Shown: in pieces, positions 20,700 through 22,295 of the stretch
Numbering within the stretch: the first letter of the stretch is position 1
Layout: each line of letters begins with the position of its first letter
Assembly (NCBI GenBank): GCA_014896635.1
Contig: JADBKA010000068.1
Span: 1 to 22,295, forward strand
Source of the DNA: Ktedonobacteraceae bacterium
GTDB lineage: Bacteria; Chloroflexota; Ktedonobacteria; Ktedonobacterales; Ktedonobacteraceae
Length of the DNA: 22,295 nucleotides
Direction: 5' to 3'
Made by a program: the position numbers and the translations under genes
The notes under the pieces: model-generated
What the model was told of the DNA's origin: nothing
Database searches by the model: none
Seen by the model: the letters and a program-made list of their open reading frames with translations, nothing else

Positions 20700-20995
20700 A
20701 CAAACGGCGCAGACTACCAACGATAGACCGGATGAAGAGAAGATTGGACCGGGAATTATCGAGAACAGGCGCAGCGTAAAAAGACTGCCGAGGATATGGA
20801 GGGGCGGAACTGTTGCACCGACAGCTCTCCGTGTGTTTCCGCCCGTCAACGCATCATGGAATATAGCGCATACCGGCATACATGCAGGCTGGAACAGGTT
20901 AGAAGACAGGTGTTCGCTCCTACAGTCTTCAGTCGAACACTTCTGATGGTCCTACTCTGCGCCCCGGTCCGTAGCGACTGAGACTGGAGATCTTA
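20700..20995 (+). other. Leader region of the right-end gene, with folding potential
   Basis: About 296 bases without a supported gene. GGGCGGAA (20802-20809) pairs with TTCCGCCC (20837-20844) around CTGT-tgcaccg-ACAG (20810-20824). A second stem is GTGTTCG (20910-20916) / CGAACAC (20934-20940), extendable by two pairs. This suggests a structured 5' leader for the following gene. No riboswitch class was recognised and no T-run terminator is present. Confidence 0.4.
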
Positions 20996-22295
20996 GTGAC
21001 AACACAACACATGCATTTCGAGCATAGCGACGCCGATGCCGCCGTCGCCGGGCATTCGTCTACTCCCGGAGACGGCGAAACTACAGAACAGGTGGCCGCT
21101 CCCACCACTCCTGCGGCCACTCAGGCAGACAAGGATACGGCTCAGATTGATACCTCTTTATCTGAGCCTGCAAGCGATGATCCCTCACAGGAGGAATCTC
21201 GCCGCGCATCTCATGAACTGTCTCCCTCGCTCTCCCACGAGCAACAACCGGAGGAGATACTGACCATGTCAGCTGAACACATGCAACATGAGCAGAATCA
21301 CCAGGGTGATACGTCTCCTGCCGTCAATACACCCGCTATCGAGACCACAATGCCGTCCGCTGGCCAGGAAAGCCCGGCAGAGCCAGCAGGACAGCAAACT
21401 GGCCTGTCCGGCACAGATAGCCTTCCCCTCACAAAAGAGGAAGAAGAAATTCGTCCCTTTACCTCATTTATTGAGGAATTTCGCCAGGCTGAAGCGCGTC
21501 TCAGCGCCTCTGTTCAGCAATCGGAGGCTGAGGTTTTCTCTCTGCTGATCCCTGCTGAAAGCAAGAGCGCAGAGCATACGACAGAAACGGCACAGGAAGC
21601 CGTTCCATCTACGCAGGCCGGAGAGGTTCCTTCAGATGCTTCCGGCGCCAGTTCGCTCGCTGAACTGCTGAGCGAAATGAGTGAAACTTTTGCACCGCCT
21701 CATGGCAGCATCAACGGCGTCTCCGCCGGGACTCCGGCAGCGCCCGCCAGCAGTGAAGAAATCGCTCTCGCGCCCGAAGCTGAATCCACGAAAACAGAAG
21801 AGACAGAAAAAGGCGTCGAGCAGGTGACTTCGGAACAGGAAGTTGCTGCCGAGGAACAGCAACAAGAGACGGCTAAGCCTGAGGAGCCGGCAGTTTCCCC
21901 TCTGCTCCGTCCGGGTCCGCCGCCACGTTTGCGCTCCTCACGCCATGCAGGCAGGCATTACCGGGCGTATCAGGAAGCGCAGGAAACCGAAACGGGCGAG
22001 ACCGGAGCCAGCAGCACCGAGCAGGAGCCGCCCACTGCGCCTGTGGAACAGCCAGAGGCACTTTCTCCTGCCCCGGCGCCATCGACAGCAACAGCGGAAG
22101 CCGCCGAAGAAACAGAGAAGCCGCGCCCGGCACGCAAGTATCGTTTTGACCGCCCGGCAGTCGCCAGCAAAACAGCGACTCAGCCCGCAGCAACTCAGCC
22201 CGCGCCTCAGCAGTCACGCGGTGAAGAGCAGCGTGTCGCCGCTCAGGCTTCTCAATCGGTGACACAGGTGCCGGCGCAGGAAGGGAATGCGGACA
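20996..22295 (+). CDS. Large disordered Glu/Pro/Ala/Thr-rich protein, N-terminal part (runs off right edge)
   Basis: A reading frame open from a GTG at 20996 to the window end, at least 433 residues. The GTG has GGAG six bases upstream and follows an in-frame TAG at 20972; an ATG at 21011 is an alternative. It contains no cysteine and almost no hydrophobic core. It is rich in Glu, Ala, Pro, Thr, Ser and Gln, so probably intrinsically disordered. Two helical islands stand out, about 148-185 (EEEEIRPFTSFIEEFRQAEA) and 219-231 (SSLAELLSEMSETF). Basic patches are RPGPPPRLRSSRHAGRHYRA (305-324) and KPRPARKYRFDRPA (375-388). Base composition matches its neighbours. I do not recognise the protein; such regions precede the catalytic part of RNase E/G or other RNA-binding proteins in some bacteria, but that is a guess. 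Confidence 0.8.
   Translation, partial: MTTQHMHFEHSDADAAVAGHSSTPGDGETTEQVAAPTTPAATQADKDTAQIDTSLSEPASDDPSQEESRRASHELSPSLSHEQQPEEILTMSAEHMQHEQNHQGDTSPAVNTPAIETTMPSAGQESPAEPAGQQTGLSGTDSLPLTKEEEEIRPFTSFIEEFRQAEARLSASVQQSEAEVFSLLIPAESKSAEHTTETAQEAVPSTQAGEVPSDASGASSLAELLSEMSETFAPPHGSINGVSAGTPAAPASSEEIALAPEAESTKTEETEKGVEQVTSEQEVAAEEQQQETAKPEEPAVSPLLRPGPPPRLRSSRHAGRHYRAYQEAQETETGETGASSTEQEPPTAPVEQPEALSPAPAPSTATAEAAEETEKPRPARKYRFDRPAVASKTATQPAATQPAPQQSRGEEQRVAAQASQSVTQVPAQEGNAD

Noticed and set aside
20593..20946. 117-codon plus-strand frame across the end of the CDP-alcohol gene
   Set aside because: It starts inside a confident gene in another frame, has no binding site and no recognisable domain.
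1..22295. CRISPR array, prophage, transposase or toxin-antitoxin module
   Set aside because: No evenly spaced direct repeats with spacers, no integrase or transposase motifs, and no paired small genes of such type were seen on either strand.

Overview
The window is about 22.3 kb of bacterial chromosome with moderately high GC, compact genes, strong AGGAGG-type ribosome binding sites and good sigma70-type promoters. The gene set is a SUF cluster with SufU and a Rieske-type partner, a LysM-CHAP wall enzyme, a fused CopC-CopD protein, a DUF2079 membrane protein, a YggT protein, and a tRNA without encoded CCA. This set, with multi-GAF kinase signalling, suggests a Chloroflexota bacterium, probably class Ktedonobacteria. 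That assignment is inference from gene content; no phylogeny was run. No phage, transposase, CRISPR array or conjugation gene is visible, so the window looks like ordinary chromosome.

Layout. 1-255 (-): N-terminus of polyphosphate kinase. 452-1168 (-): LysM-CHAP hydrolase. 1471-4164 (-): large soluble GAF histidine kinase with no response regulator beside it. 4387-9733 (+): iron-sulfur cluster region, ordered Rrf2 regulator, sufC, sufD, sufS, sufU, Rieske protein. 9743-12217 (+): YdjM-family membrane hydrolase and a DUF2079 protein. 12236-12825 (+): YggT. 13095-14107 (+): PRPP synthetase with TTG start and terminator. 14162-14586 (+): small two-helix membrane protein. 14592-17509 (-): a probable copper pair, CopC-CopD-YtkA and a secreted, membrane-anchored protein whose mature form would begin with His. 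18058-18230 (+): tRNA-Lys(CUU) with promoter and terminator. 18239-18666 (+): ArsR-type repressor with a dyad on its start site. 18862-19734 (+): PHP-domain phosphoesterase. 19887-20699 (+): CDP-alcohol phosphatidyltransferase, possibly leaderless. 20996-22295 (+): open-ended, Cys-free, disordered protein behind a leader able to fold.

How genes work together. In the SUF region SufS takes sulfur from cysteine, SufU should relay it, and SufC with SufD should form the ATP-driven scaffold. The Rrf2 protein carries three Cys and probably senses Fe-S status. The scaffold partner SufB is absent from the cluster, and the SufD-like protein has Ala where a Cys often precedes the conserved His. The two minus-strand copper genes each have a perfect palindrome over a candidate -10 hexamer.

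The most interesting non-coding signals are: (i) a hairpin-bearing intergenic element present twice (about 12890-13022 and 16671-16772); (ii) short dyads placed on promoters of arsR, rrf2 and the copper genes; (iii) RNA-scale structures between rrf2 and sufC, between sufS and sufU, and ahead of the last ORF. I found no convincing wholly new multi-gene system. The best leads are the SufB-less suf cluster and the copper pair.
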